Source: an uncultured Coprococcus sp.
Lineage (GTDB): Bacteria; Bacillota; Clostridia; Lachnospirales; Lachnospiraceae
Length of the DNA: 64,000 nt
Assembly (NCBI GenBank): GCA_934277375.1
Contig: CAKQTZ010000007.1
Location: 124,001-188,000 of the forward strand
Direction of reading: 5' to 3'
Shown here one piece after another: positions 1-9,229 of this stretch; the stretch's first letter is position 1, and every line of letters begins with the position of its first letter. Under the pieces are notes generated by a model. It did not search any database and was not told the DNA's origin. It saw only the letters and a list, made by a program, of their open reading frames with translations. Position numbers and translations under genes: made by a program.

Positions 1-173
1 TCCTTGAGATCATTAAAATGCTTGATAAGTTCCGTGTCCTCTATAACATTTTTTTTGCTGTGTGCTATCTCCAGCAGTTCCTGAAGTTTGGAATTAAATC
101 TTGCATTTACCGCCTCATCATCACTAACCTTGATCATATTGTTGTTTGCATTTGCTGCATCCATTGTACTCAT
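1..173 (-). CDS. rpoD: RNA polymerase primary sigma factor, N-terminal part (runs off window)
   Basis: About 57 N-terminal residues are present; the rest lies beyond the left edge. After a short Asn/Ala-rich lead, residues 23-57 (FNSKLQELLEIAHSKKNVIE and following) resemble region 1.1 of primary sigma factors (the LLEIAKKKKNVLEY type), which keeps free sigma from binding DNA. The start is the ATG at 173 because GGAGG lies six bases upstream; a second in-frame ATG three codons in has no such site. It follows dnaG by 25 bp on the same strand, the usual dgt-dnaG-rpoD order of Clostridia, which supports the call although regions 2-4 are not visible. Confidence 0.85.
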   Translation of the reverse strand, partial: MSTMDAANANNNMIKVSDDEAVNARFNSKLQELLEIAHSKKNVIEDTELIKHFNDLK

Positions 174-198
174 AGTATTCCTCCATATGATGTAATAT

Positions 199-2037
199 TT
201 ATTTGATAGTTACTTTGAACTTTTCTATCTGCTTTCTATCTCTTATGAGCTGCTGTACCCTTGTCATGTCATTCTCACTCTCCAGTTGTTTCTTTATGCT
301 GGCAAGTTTTATCTTCCTGACCACGTCCGTTATGGCACCGTTCACCTCATCTTCAGTCATATCTATTGACAGATCTGTCTGGAGCATTCCAGCCACGAGC
401 CTTTGTTCCTCGACATCCTGAAATGTATTGACTATGACTGCAGGCTCTACCTTGTGTGTCTCTCTGTACTGGCTGAACAGTTTTTCTGCAACTGTCCTGA
501 ATACTCCGGGTTCAAAATCTTCTTCGCTTATGACCCCATCCAGCCTGGAAAACAACGCCGGCTCATTCACCAGCCATGTCAGAAGAAGCTTGGCTGTTTT
601 GTTGCCATTTGCACCTCTGTCCTGTGAACCTGCAGGGTTTTCTGTACCACCTGGCATATAAACATCCATATCCTGTGGATCACCGCGCCTTCTCTCTTCA
701 AGCCGCCGTTCTTCCCTCTCCACAACCTCTGGTCTCGAAGCGCCTGACACGCCATACTCATGAACCTTCTCAGCAAGGGCATCCCTGTTTATCGCATATG
801 TGTTAGCTATCGAATCTATATAATTATTTCTCTCAAGAACATCATCTATATACGACAGCTCCCGGGCCACCTGATTCTGGAACTTGGTCCGCTCACCGGG
901 ATCATTCTGGTCATATTCCTCAGAATATATTCTCGCCAGAAACATCATTCCACTCTCAGACTTCTTTATGCGCTCCTCAAATGCCTCGCTGCCCAGGTTC
1001 CGGATAAATTCATCCGGATCCTTATACGGTCTCATATTTATAACCCTTGCTCCGACTCCGACTTCGCGCAGTATGGCAATGACTTTCTTTGTGGCAGCAA
1101 CACCAGCTCCATCGCTGTCATATGCCAGATACACTTCATCCGCATACCTCTTGATTATACCCGCATGGCCAAATGTAAATGCCGTTCCAAGGGAGGCAAC
1201 CGCATTGTCAAAGCCTGCCTGATGCATGGATATAACATCCATATATCCCTCGCAGCATATAAAGCCTTTGCGTCTGCTCCGCCTTGCTATATTCATCGCA
1301 AACAGCGTGTGGCTCTTGTCGAACACTGCAGTATCACTCGTATTTATATACTTAGGCTTTCCGTCTCCCAGCACTCGGCCGCCAAAGGCTATAACTTTGC
1401 CATTGATGTCAAGGATCGGGATCATCGCCCTGTTCCAGAACTTGTCCACACCGCCTTCTTTCTCCGATATGTCCACAAGTCCGGAGCCCTTTAGCTGATC
1501 ATCCGTATATCCCTTGCTTCTCAGATATCTGTACAAATCATCCCTGTATATATCAGCATATCCCAGAGCAAATTTATTTATAGTCTCATCGGTGAGCCCT
1601 CTTGTATCTCTGAAATACTCATATGCCTTCTCACCGTGTTTGCTATGTTTTAATATATAATGGAAATATGCCGCAGCGGCTTTATTCATCTCCCTGAGAG
1701 TTATCTTATACTGTTCCCTGGATCTCTCCTGCGCACTCATGGACTTCTCCGGAAGCTGGATACCCGCTCTCTCGGCAAGTCTCTCCACAGCCTCCGGGAA
1801 GTTAAGATTTTCATATTCCATGACAAATGTAAACACATTGCCTCCGACTCCACAGCCGAAGCAGTGATACATCTGCTTATCTCTGTTTACCTTAAATGAC
1901 GGAGTCTTTTCGTGATGAAATGGGCAGCACGCTTCATAGTTGTTTCCCTTTTTCTTCAGGCTCGCATAACTCCCAATGACATCCACGATATCGTTGCGGG
2001 CCAGAACCTCATTTATCACATCATCCGAATAATACAA
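199..2037 (-). CDS. dnaG: DNA primase DnaG
   Basis: Synthesises RNA primers for lagging-strand replication, working with the replicative helicase. The 612-residue length is normal. The N-terminal CHC2 zinc ribbon is intact (C38, H41, C59, C62, with CCPFHHEKTPSF). The Toprim core follows: EGYMDVI near residue 265 supplies the catalytic Glu and AYDSDGAG near residue 310 the DxD-type metal site. The C-terminal 150 residues are the variable helicase-binding region. The start is a TTG codon seven bases after AGGAGG; no ATG fits better. It lies between dgt (58 bp upstream) and rpoD (25 bp downstream), so the three are probably co-transcribed. No odd features. Confidence 0.97.
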   Translation of the reverse strand: MYYSDDVINEVLARNDIVDVIGSYASLKKKGNNYEACCPFHHEKTPSFKVNRDKQMYHCFGCGVGGNVFTFVMEYENLNFPEAVERLAERAGIQLPEKSMSAQERSREQYKITLREMNKAAAAYFHYILKHSKHGEKAYEYFRDTRGLTDETINKFALGYADIYRDDLYRYLRSKGYTDDQLKGSGLVDISEKEGGVDKFWNRAMIPILDINGKVIAFGGRVLGDGKPKYINTSDTAVFDKSHTLFAMNIARRSRRKGFICCEGYMDVISMHQAGFDNAVASLGTAFTFGHAGIIKRYADEVYLAYDSDGAGVAATKKVIAILREVGVGARVINMRPYKDPDEFIRNLGSEAFEERIKKSESGMMFLARIYSEEYDQNDPGERTKFQNQVARELSYIDDVLERNNYIDSIANTYAINRDALAEKVHEYGVSGASRPEVVEREERRLEERRRGDPQDMDVYMPGGTENPAGSQDRGANGNKTAKLLLTWLVNEPALFSRLDGVISEEDFEPGVFRTVAEKLFSQYRETHKVEPAVIVNTFQDVEEQRLVAGMLQTDLSIDMTEDEVNGAITDVVRKIKLASIKKQLESENDMTRVQQLIRDRKQIEKFKVTIK

Positions 2038-2095
2038 TCCGATTCCTCCTATATCCTCGCAGACAGCTCAGTCTGCCTGCTGCCTTGTGATCTGT

Positions 2096-3100
2096 CTATA
2101 CTTTCCATGACTTTGGTATGTATATTCCTTTAAAAGTTTCTATAGCATAATTATCAGTCATTCCTGCTATATAATCACACACCACAGTTTTGGGGTCTTC
2201 ACCCATATATATCATCTCCACACATTCATTCGTCAGCCTGCTGGCATCCTCTATAAAATATTCATACAGGATCCTGAGCATCTTATCTGCCTTCTGCTCC
2301 TCGCTCTTGGCTATCGGATTGGTGTACAGATAGGTGAACATATATTTTCTGAGTTTTCCAAGCGCATCTCCTATATCCGGCGACATATACACCTGTTCTT
2401 TCCCCATGCTCGTCTGTATCACATCATGTATCAGGCAGTTCAGCCTCGTTCTTGTAGTTTTGCCAAGTATATCCGTTATATTCCGTGGAAGATCCTCTTC
2501 TTTTAATATATTGCCCCTTATCGCATCATCTATATCATGATTGACATAGGCTATCTTGTCAGCAAGTCTGACACACTGTCCCTCCAGCGTATGGGGTGTA
2601 CATGATGTCTTGTGGTTTAGTATTCCATCCCTGACCTCCCATGTAAGGTTCAAGCCCTCACCTCTGTTCTCCAGCCGCTCAACCACCCTGACGCTCTGTA
2701 CGTTATGGCTGAAATTGTTGCCGGCGCAGGACGCCAGCGTTCTCTCACCGACATGTCCAAATGGAGTGTGCCCGAGATCATGTCCAAGTGCAATGGCCTC
2801 GGTCAGGTCTTCATTCAGCCTCAGCGACCTGGCTATTGTCCTGGCGATCTGTGCGACCTCCAGCGTATGGGTAAGTCTGGTTCTGTAATGATCATCTCCC
2901 GGGGATAAAAATACCTGCGTCTTATGCTTAAGCCTTCTGAAAGCCTTACAGTGCAGAATACGATCCCGGTCCCTCTGATATACCGTCCGCAGATCACACT
3001 GATCCTCATGCCTGTCCCTGCCTTTTGACTGGTCACTGAACGAAGCGTAAGGACTTAGTATCTGATGTTCCTGATGTTCCTGTTCTTCACGTATTGTCAT
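2096..3100 (-). CDS. dgt: dGTPase-like HD-domain triphosphohydrolase
   Basis: Predicted to hydrolyse dGTP or other dNTPs to deoxynucleoside and tripolyphosphate, adjusting dNTP pools. The HD metal site is visible: TRLTHTLEVAQIAR gives the first His, and ALGHDLGHTPFGHVGE gives the HD pair and following His residues; a later Asp occurs in HDIDDAIRG. At 334 residues it belongs to the shorter dGTPase-like subfamily common in Firmicutes, not the roughly 500-residue enterobacterial Dgt. The ATG follows AGGAG by six bases. It heads the dgt-dnaG-rpoD cluster, a conserved clostridial arrangement linking nucleotide pools with priming and transcription. Substrate preference cannot be read from sequence. 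Confidence 0.93.
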   Translation of the reverse strand: MTIREEQEHQEHQILSPYASFSDQSKGRDRHEDQCDLRTVYQRDRDRILHCKAFRRLKHKTQVFLSPGDDHYRTRLTHTLEVAQIARTIARSLRLNEDLTEAIALGHDLGHTPFGHVGERTLASCAGNNFSHNVQSVRVVERLENRGEGLNLTWEVRDGILNHKTSCTPHTLEGQCVRLADKIAYVNHDIDDAIRGNILKEEDLPRNITDILGKTTRTRLNCLIHDVIQTSMGKEQVYMSPDIGDALGKLRKYMFTYLYTNPIAKSEEQKADKMLRILYEYFIEDASRLTNECVEMIYMGEDPKTVVCDYIAGMTDNYAIETFKGIYIPKSWKV

Positions 3101-3255
3101 AGTTTTCTCCTATCCACATATACAAGCAAAACCTAACAGTATCTCTTTCAAATCATATTTTACTAACCACACATTTATATTATTCTGACTTTTTTCTCAT
3201 AATCCTTTTTTTATTTTCTTTATTTTCTTTTTTTCTTGTCGCTGCCGCACAAAAA

Positions 3256-3284
3256 TGCACGGCATATGAAGTATATGCCGTGCA
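3256..3284 (-). terminator. Rho-independent terminator of the sigma/lipoprotein operon
   Basis: A perfect 12-bp stem (TGCACGGCATAT with its complement) and a 5-nt loop, followed on the minus strand by TTTTT. It lies 23 bp past the stop of the lipoprotein gene. The rest of 3101-3307 holds the AT-rich upstream region of dgt; I see no gene in it. Confidence 0.85.
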
Positions 3285-3307
3285 CCCACACTGTTATCCT
3301 CTTCCCT

Positions 3308-4777
3308 CTACTCGTTTAAAAATCTCGCCTGATCCTGTACCATGCTGACTTCACTTCCATCTCTGGCATCCAGCATCACAAGCTGGATCGGATATGTGTC
3401 ATCATCCCTGTCACCATCTATCTGTGCAAACACATACACAGGAACAGCCTCATACTCTCCTTCACCGGTTTTCACTCTGAAATATGTCAGGCGCACATCA
3501 TTGAACTCTACACTGCTGTAGCCTGAATAATCCTTGAAATGTTCCGGCATACACTCCTTGAGTTTGTCCACAGCCGCATCCCAGCTGATCAGGCCACCGG
3601 CCTCCGTAAGATCATCATCCGACTTCATCGGCCACGTACATGAAAATGACAATATTCCATCTGAGTTAAAACATATGTTGTACTCGGATCTCTCCATGTA
3701 ATAATAATCTGATCCTGAATAACCATTTTCCGACTTGCTCTGATGCGATATCGTATCTATCCCAAATGCCTCTGGCTGGTAGATATCCTGTCCATTCACT
3801 GAAGCCTCAAAGGTTATCCCGTAACCATTCTTCTCATATCCCACCGCAGCACCTTCGATATCTTCATATTCCGTGTACAGCTCACTCTTGGATGTGACTA
3901 CCACATCCTTAAAGCCCCATTTTGCCATGTAATCCATGGCCTTCGCCACAGCCTCATCCTCTGTCATATCACACCTGTTCTTTTCATCCATACTATCTCC
4001 AAGAGGATCGTTCTCCTTCATATAATCCAGATCCTGCTGGGAAAAAGTAGTGTGCCAGATCATACACGCTCCAAGCTGTGCCATATCCTCGGGTATATCA
4101 CCATCTGCTGCAAGGCTCATATTAAATCCTTCATCAGATATCCAGGACTGGTCATTGAAATATAGAATATATTCAGCACCATCTATCTTCCCGATAAAAT
4201 AATCCTTGCTGTAATCCACATCCGCTCCCTTGTGTGCAAATATCTCATCTCTCTGCTCCTGCCCAACCTCATCCTTCAGATCATAGGGATATTCAAATAC
4301 GCCATCTTCCTCATCGAATATGCTCTTTAATATCATCTCTCTGTCAGCAGCGCCGATCTTACCCATAGAAAATTTCTTAACATACATCTTGTCTGTATCC
4401 GGAACCTTTATATGATCGGTATTTATACTGGCTGACTCAACCGTTCCACAGTTTTTCACCGGAATATCTATATTTGCGCTGTCCGGAATGTCAAGAGTAT
4501 TTGTGAGACCTCCCACACTGTCGCCATCTTTAAGCTCCGAAAAATCGTTTTTTTCAGTGCTAGAACTGCCACTTCCACTGCTATACTCCCTCACATCATC
4601 TCCCTCTATGACCGATGTTCCGACATCACTTTTCTTATCTGTACATCCGCCACACACAAACAGCAAACACATTGCCGCAGCACACACCATCCATCTTCTT
4701 TTCTTCATATCCGCCACACACTTCCTTCTTTTTTTCATCTTCTGTAGTATTTTCGTTGCTTCTTCGTTATTTTCCAT
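3308..4777 (-). CDS. Large lipoprotein, last gene of an ECF sigma operon
   Basis: Not assigned to a family with confidence (a DUF6034-like lipoprotein is possible). Near residues 29-50 a charged n-region (MKKRRW) leads into a hydrophobic core and the lipobox FVCGGC, so the mature protein should be lipid-anchored outside the membrane. The following 440 residues are acidic, start with a Ser/Gly-rich linker and contain no membrane segment. I chose the ATG at 4777 because it overlaps the stop of the preceding gene in an 11-base ATGGAAAATAA junction identical in design to the previous junction in the operon; later in-frame ATG codons just before the signal core (4708) are alternatives. Likely part of an envelope-stress or signal-sensing unit with the two genes upstream. 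Confidence 0.75.
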   Translation of the reverse strand: MENNEEATKILQKMKKRRKCVADMKKRRWMVCAAAMCLLFVCGGCTDKKSDVGTSVIEGDDVREYSSGSGSSSTEKNDFSELKDGDSVGGLTNTLDIPDSANIDIPVKNCGTVESASINTDHIKVPDTDKMYVKKFSMGKIGAADREMILKSIFDEEDGVFEYPYDLKDEVGQEQRDEIFAHKGADVDYSKDYFIGKIDGAEYILYFNDQSWISDEGFNMSLAADGDIPEDMAQLGACMIWHTTFSQQDLDYMKENDPLGDSMDEKNRCDMTEDEAVAKAMDYMAKWGFKDVVVTSKSELYTEYEDIEGAAVGYEKNGYGITFEASVNGQDIYQPEAFGIDTISHQSKSENGYSGSDYYYMERSEYNICFNSDGILSFSCTWPMKSDDDLTEAGGLISWDAAVDKLKECMPEHFKDYSGYSSVEFNDVRLTYFRVKTGEGEYEAVPVYVFAQIDGDRDDDTYPIQLVMLDARDGSEVSMVQDQARFLNE

Positions 4778-6278
4778 CTCCAAGATATATCGTTGCATAA
4801 TCAAAATATTGTGTATTACAGCCACCATAAGTTATATCCATATACGAATCTTTGATCTCACTCTCATCAACAAGGAAATAAACTTTCATATCATGCTCTT
4901 CTCCATCTCTGCTCATGGTTATTGCCATATCTACCAGCTCTGCTTTTTGGCCATCGATCTCTGCGTACGCAGGTGATACATATGTCATTTCCTGACTGTT
5001 CTGTGCACTAACATCTTCACCGGAATAATAGTAATTTGTAGTATCAGGGTGCTCCATTCCGCCGTCCGGGGTTATCTCCCCTCTGTCAAGATAAAATGCA
5101 AGATCATCCTCCATCTCATCTGCACCACCCATCACATCTCCTTTATACGTCATATCCACAGCCACCAGACGTAGACTGCTGTCGTTATAGCTGTCCCATC
5201 TTGAAAACGCATCATCCGTTGTCTCTATAAGACGTCTGCATCTGACTGTCTTAAACTTTCCGTATTCATCCACAAACCTGCTGTCAAGCTCACCAAACCA
5301 ATATACAATATCGCTTTGTGGTATATCACAGATATTGTCATATATAGTTATATCATTGACTGTCATCTCATATCCGCCTCTGACAAATTCTTCATTTACA
5401 TTCACTTTAGTAAACATGTCCTTAAGCAGTTCTGTATCCGTCTCTGTATTTTCTCTGACATATGAATCATCCAACACATAGTCTCCTACCATTATCCATT
5501 TTGCAGGATCATCTCCTATATCTTCATTTATTGACATCCCTGCGATCACTTTTGTCAGATCAGTCTCCGAAATAGCTCGTCCGACATACATTGTTATGAT
5601 GACTGAGTGCTCCTTCACCGGGATATACACCAGTCTGTCAAACGAGTAGTTCACACCACCTCTCTCAAACAACAGATATTCGTACTTGCCCGCGCTTAAT
5701 GTCCTGGACTTCTCCACATCCCTGTTCACCACATCATACGACTTTCCATCCCACTTATCTGCAGCAATGGACAATCCCATGTCAGATTGTCCATCTGACA
5801 TATCATACTTACTCTCCTCAACACGGATCATACCGGCAGGCAGATAACTGAAATCCACCTCTATATACCTTCTGGCAGTATCAGCATCATAAGCTTTACT
5901 TTTTTCATCTGATGAGGAAGCAGAAGTATCCTGCTCCGACTGGGAAGCCGCATCATAAGTTTCACCGTCTTCATTTGTCTGAATTGTGCCCGTAGCTGTA
6001 TGGCCATCCTGGCTGACTGTGAATCTGTACACCGTGACAGCGGCATGGATTGATACCGGGAGCAATATCACTGCACATATCAATATTACAGCCACCTTTG
6101 CAAATTGTCCGGACAATAACCAGTTCTTCCCTTTACCGGCCTGCCCATTGTACTCCTCAACATCCTTTATCCCATCCAGCAGCTTATTCTTTTGGGCTTC
6201 GTACTCCGCTGAAAATGTGTGGACTGCCTCGTTATTCGGATCTTCCTGTATATCATCATGTCTGTTGTTATTCTCCAT
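4767..6278 (-). CDS. Single-pass membrane protein, probable anti-sigma factor or sensor
   Basis: 503 residues: an acidic cytoplasmic N-terminus of about 55 residues, one transmembrane helix (AKVAVILICAVILLPVSIHA, near residues 60-80) and a large extracytoplasmic region with a Ser/Asp-rich linker. This topology, and its position directly after an ECF sigma gene with an 11-base overlap, fit an anti-sigma factor that holds the sigma protein at the membrane. No zinc-binding anti-sigma motif (HxxxCxxC) is visible, so the mechanism is not of the ZAS type. Its start ATG lies inside the end of the sigma gene (ATGGAGAATAA), implying translational coupling and fixed stoichiometry. Function is inferred from context. 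Confidence 0.7.
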   Translation of the reverse strand: MENNNRHDDIQEDPNNEAVHTFSAEYEAQKNKLLDGIKDVEEYNGQAGKGKNWLLSGQFAKVAVILICAVILLPVSIHAAVTVYRFTVSQDGHTATGTIQTNEDGETYDAASQSEQDTSASSSDEKSKAYDADTARRYIEVDFSYLPAGMIRVEESKYDMSDGQSDMGLSIAADKWDGKSYDVVNRDVEKSRTLSAGKYEYLLFERGGVNYSFDRLVYIPVKEHSVIITMYVGRAISETDLTKVIAGMSINEDIGDDPAKWIMVGDYVLDDSYVRENTETDTELLKDMFTKVNVNEEFVRGGYEMTVNDITIYDNICDIPQSDIVYWFGELDSRFVDEYGKFKTVRCRRLIETTDDAFSRWDSYNDSSLRLVAVDMTYKGDVMGGADEMEDDLAFYLDRGEITPDGGMEHPDTTNYYYSGEDVSAQNSQEMTYVSPAYAEIDGQKAELVDMAITMSRDGEEHDMKVYFLVDESEIKDSYMDITYGGCNTQYFDYATIYLGDGK

Positions 6279-6846
6279 ACAGCATCATCTCCTTCACCAG
6301 TAATTTATGCGCCCGCTTGACAGCCCTCTCATATTTCTTCCGGACTGCTGTCTCAGACATGTTCATGACCGCTGCAGTCTCCCTAACGGAAAACTGTCTG
6401 GCAATACGGAGCTGCAATATCAACGCATCATCACCTGGCAGCCTGTCAAGGATATCCCTAACAATCTGCCGGTTCTCAACCTCATCGGCCATATCCATGT
6501 GTCCGGAATCCGCACTTTGGTTCCAGATGGCATTCTCAACAGCCTCAACGGATGCATCATCACCCCCAAATGCACACACAGCCTCCGCGGTTCTCTTATT
6601 GCCTCTGTACATATCTATGGCTATACTCTTTGCCGTCTTAGTTATATATGCTGTTCTCTTGCTCTCCGACATCTTCCTCACAACATCTCTATAACTTATA
6701 AGTTTCAGAAAAGTCTCCTGTACTGCCTCCTCCGCCTGCCATACATCGCCCAGCACAGCATAGGCAAGCCTATACACTCTCTGCTCATACATATCATAAT
6801 ATTGTGCTATGAGTTCACTGTCCTTTTTATCATTATGCATAATCAT
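6268..6846 (-). CDS. ECF-type RNA polymerase sigma factor
   Basis: 192 residues with the two-domain ECF layout. Region 2 is seen in YRLAYAVLGDVWQAEEAVQE and the following TFLKLISY (about residues 20-55), which binds core polymerase and melts the -10. Region 4 is LDRLPGDDALILQLRIARQF followed by SVRETAAVMNMSETAVRKKY (about 125-170), the helix-turn-helix that reads the -35. The linker is acidic and variable. It is the first gene of a three-gene coupled operon with a membrane protein and a lipoprotein, so it is probably released by an envelope signal and may transcribe its own operon. Two nearby ATG codons (MIM) make the exact start uncertain by two residues. Confidence 0.92.
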   Translation of the reverse strand: MIMHNDKKDSELIAQYYDMYEQRVYRLAYAVLGDVWQAEEAVQETFLKLISYRDVVRKMSESKRTAYITKTAKSIAIDMYRGNKRTAEAVCAFGGDDASVEAVENAIWNQSADSGHMDMADEVENRQIVRDILDRLPGDDALILQLRIARQFSVRETAAVMNMSETAVRKKYERAVKRAHKLLVKEMMLYGE

Positions 6847-6899
6847 CCTGTCCCTTTTTGTACCCCAGCCCTGAGCACGTTTTTATAATTTCTCCATTT

Positions 6900-6911
6900 G
6901 TGAACGTTCAC
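6900..6911. promoter_or_regulatory. 12-bp perfect palindrome upstream of the sigma operon
   Basis: GTGAACGTTCAC lies 54 bp upstream of the sigma start and abuts an AT-rich TATATATA stretch. It could be an operator or part of the sigma operon promoter. It is not a LexA box: the GAAC/GTTC arms have no 4-base spacer. The rest of 6847-7026 shows no gene. Confidence 0.35.
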
Positions 6912-7026
6912 TATATATAACGAATAGATTACCACAAATGTGACACCCTATTATAAATTTCTTTATTATTTTGCCTTAAAGGTATATATATCTTTTTCAC
7001 ATTGCCATATTTGTAATTAATATACA

Positions 7027-7087
7027 AAAAGGACAGCCATCTTTTCGCCGTATTTCAGACCGGCGTTCAAAAATGATCTGTCCTTTT
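7027..7087 (-). terminator. Terminator after the foldase-like lipoprotein gene
   Basis: AAAAGGACAG and its complement CTGTCCTTTT close a stem with an inner GCCG/CGGC pair of arms. On the minus strand the right arm runs into TTTTTGT. It lies about 60 bp beyond the stop of the lipoprotein gene. Confidence 0.75.
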
Positions 7088-7148
7088 CATACCCTTATTT
7101 ATCACTTAATTATATATGATCAGCCTTATTGCTGCATTTGACAATAGT

Positions 7149-8252
7149 CTACTTCATAAGTCCTTGGTCATTAAGATATGTAGCCATGTCCAGGAAACTG
7201 AAATTCTTCCATGTATCATCCTTGTAAACTATTCCTCCCTTGCTGTCACAGCTGTCTATCCACTCCTGCTTTGTCTTATCAAGCTCTGTGTCAACCTGGG
7301 CCAGAGCCGCCTGATATGCAAAGCTTTCAAGCAGGTCACTGTCATGATCCGCCAGAACTGCTATAGCATAATATGATGTCTCAGCCTCGTACACATCTGT
7401 ACATTGTCCTGCTGTAAGTTTCTCCATAACTGAATTCATATCGTCAGAGTAACCACCCACATAGCTCTGCTTCTCCTCCGAATATGAATCCACGCCGTAC
7501 TTCCTGGCAGTCTCCTTGACATCAGCTCCAGCGTTGATCTCCTTTACAGCTGCCTCAGCCTTTGATTTCATATCTGCAAGTTCTTTATCACCCAGTTTCA
7601 CATAATTGCCATCGTCATCTGTCACTGGATTGCCATCATCATCAGCCTTAACCTTTGGAAATGTCAGATAATATATCTTCTGAAAATTGTAATCCTTATA
7701 CTGCTCTTCATAATCCGCCGTGAGCTTCTTGCCTATCTCATTACGGGTATTTGTCTCTATCTTGTTCATGACCGAGGTATCCTGAAATACAGAATCAATC
7801 AGGTCATCGCTTATACCATATTTTTTTCTCACGGATTTAGGTACATAAGTTGTGAAATTACTTATAAGACTGTCTCTGGTGTTCTCATCTTCTTTCGTGA
7901 ATTCCATTCCAGCGTCCTTAGCTGCATCCCCCGCCATCTTGGTCTCCACTATGTTGTCAATGACTGCCTGCTTATACTTTTCCTCGTCCTTCTGTATATC
8001 CTCATACTGTACAGTACCTGACAATATCTCAAGTATGCTGTAAAGCATAAGCTCATCCTCGCTGATCTCATATTCTCCAACAGTCATGACTGCACCGCCA
8101 TCAGACGTTTCACTCTGTTTTTTGTCTTCCGCTGTGTCTGACACACTTTGTGACTTATCTGTAGACGTATTGCCCGTACTTCCACATCCTGCCAGTATAG
8201 ACAGCCCAAGCGCAGCTGCACATACACAGCTTGTCAATTTTATTCTCTTCAT
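7149..8252 (-). CDS. PrsA/SurA-like lipoprotein, putative peptidyl-prolyl isomerase
   Basis: A 367-residue lipoprotein with an N-terminal signal and lipobox SILAGC, a Ser/Thr/Asp-rich linker, then an all-helical SurA-N-like segment (YEISEDELMLYSILEIL... to about residue 190) and a region resembling a degenerate parvulin domain (IYYLTFPKV near 205 through GGYSDDMNSVMEKLTAGQ near 290). Proteins of this layout help exported proteins fold on the outer face of the membrane. The parvulin motif is weak, with a DDDGN-rich insertion, so isomerase activity is doubtful and a chaperone-only role is possible. It stands alone between two terminators. The ATG follows AAAGGATG-type sequence. Confidence 0.72.
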   Translation of the reverse strand: MKRIKLTSCVCAAALGLSILAGCGSTGNTSTDKSQSVSDTAEDKKQSETSDGGAVMTVGEYEISEDELMLYSILEILSGTVQYEDIQKDEEKYKQAVIDNIVETKMAGDAAKDAGMEFTKEDENTRDSLISNFTTYVPKSVRKKYGISDDLIDSVFQDTSVMNKIETNTRNEIGKKLTADYEEQYKDYNFQKIYYLTFPKVKADDDGNPVTDDDGNYVKLGDKELADMKSKAEAAVKEINAGADVKETARKYGVDSYSEEKQSYVGGYSDDMNSVMEKLTAGQCTDVYEAETSYYAIAVLADHDSDLLESFAYQAALAQVDTELDKTKQEWIDSCDSKGGIVYKDDTWKNFSFLDMATYLNDQGLMK

Positions 8253-8390
8253 ATATGTACATCCTTTTATATATTATTAACTGATATAATATGGTCCCAG
8301 TCAGCGGTGTGCTAAACCGTCCGTTCCGGAACAAATATCTCTCACTTATTGTCGCCCTTATTCATTATCCCTGTGGATCAACGATCATCA

Positions 8391-9155
8391 TTACTCTATT
8401 GCATCATCCTGTTCCGTATCATCCTCATCCGTATTGATCTTTGAGGTATCTATGAGATGCTTGGTGATCCTGCCCATCGGCAGCTCCTCGTCATCGTCCT
8501 CCTCCTCCTTGGCCTCTGTTTCACTTTCATCTTTATTCTCTATCTTATCATACAGTCTGTTTACAACCATAGAGCTTGCATATGCAAGGACACCTATAAG
8601 TATCAGAAGCCATAACACCCATGTATAATATAATATCTTATTATTAGAAGCATAGAGTGCTATCGGGAGCACCCATATAAAAAACAGATAGAACCATGAT
8701 CCAAGATTAGCTATGCTGATCAGGAATGAGTTCTTTATATAGTTGCCTGTCGTGTTCTCATATCTGGCCACCATCGGGAAAAGCATTGGAAGTGTAAAGC
8801 TGAGGAACACTGCCTCAAGCGCCATAAGCCCGAGGATCAGGGCATATCCCAGACCACCCAGTGAAAACGAAAGTACATATTCCACATACATCGCTGCCAA
8901 TATGACCAATATGACAAGCCACACCTTGGTGGCCGGTTTGAAGTTCTTCTTAAATGCAGACCAGTAACTCTTCCATACCGGTCCCTCCTGATCCTTTACA
9001 AGCTTTGTTGTAAAGGCATACATGGCAGTAGCCGCCGCTCCTATGGTAAAAATGGGAATACTTGTGATTATAAACAAAATATTGATTATAAATAAGTCTC
9101 CGAATTTCTCCAGCTTCTGAAATATATTTGTTTTGATATTTCCATTCTGTGCCAT
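8391..9155 (-). CDS. YesL-like (DUF624) integral membrane protein
   Basis: 254 residues with about five hydrophobic helices (for example LFIINILFIITSIPIFTIGA near 20-40 and VWLVILVILAAMYVEYVL near 78-96) and a highly acidic C-terminal tail of about 45 residues rich in Asp/Glu. The N-terminal pattern with SIPIFTIGAAATAMYAFTTK is typical of YesL/DUF624 proteins, which recur beside carbohydrate ABC importers. Their biochemical role is unknown. It lies at the end of the importer operon, after an internal terminator-like hairpin, so it is probably transcribed at a lower level than the permeases. The 138 bp to the next gene (8253-8390) hold no gene. Confidence 0.82.
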   Translation of the reverse strand: MAQNGNIKTNIFQKLEKFGDLFIINILFIITSIPIFTIGAAATAMYAFTTKLVKDQEGPVWKSYWSAFKKNFKPATKVWLVILVILAAMYVEYVLSFSLGGLGYALILGLMALEAVFLSFTLPMLFPMVARYENTTGNYIKNSFLISIANLGSWFYLFFIWVLPIALYASNNKILYYTWVLWLLILIGVLAYASSMVVNRLYDKIENKDESETEAKEEEDDDEELPMGRITKHLIDTSKINTDEDDTEQDDAIE

Positions 9156-9173
9156 ATGTTCTCCTCAAAAAAT

Positions 9174-9203
9174 ACAAGGCACACAATTGCTTGTGTACCT
9201 TGT
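9174..9203 (-). terminator. Intercistronic terminator before the YesL-like gene
   Basis: ACAAGG and ACACAA arms pair with TTGTGT and CCTTGT around a 4-nt loop. On the minus strand the stem is followed by ATTTTTTG and then the GAGGAG ribosome-binding site of the YesL-like gene, so some read-through must occur. Confidence 0.7.
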
Positions 9204-9229
9204 GTGATAAATATTGTATATTGTTGCAA

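Noticed and set aside
760..1494. 244-codon open frame antisense to dnaG
   Set aside because: Lies wholly within dnaG in the opposite direction, no ribosome-binding site and no recognisable protein.
6900..6911. GTGAACGTTCAC considered as a LexA box
   Set aside because: GAAC and GTTC are directly adjacent; the LexA site needs a 4-base spacer.
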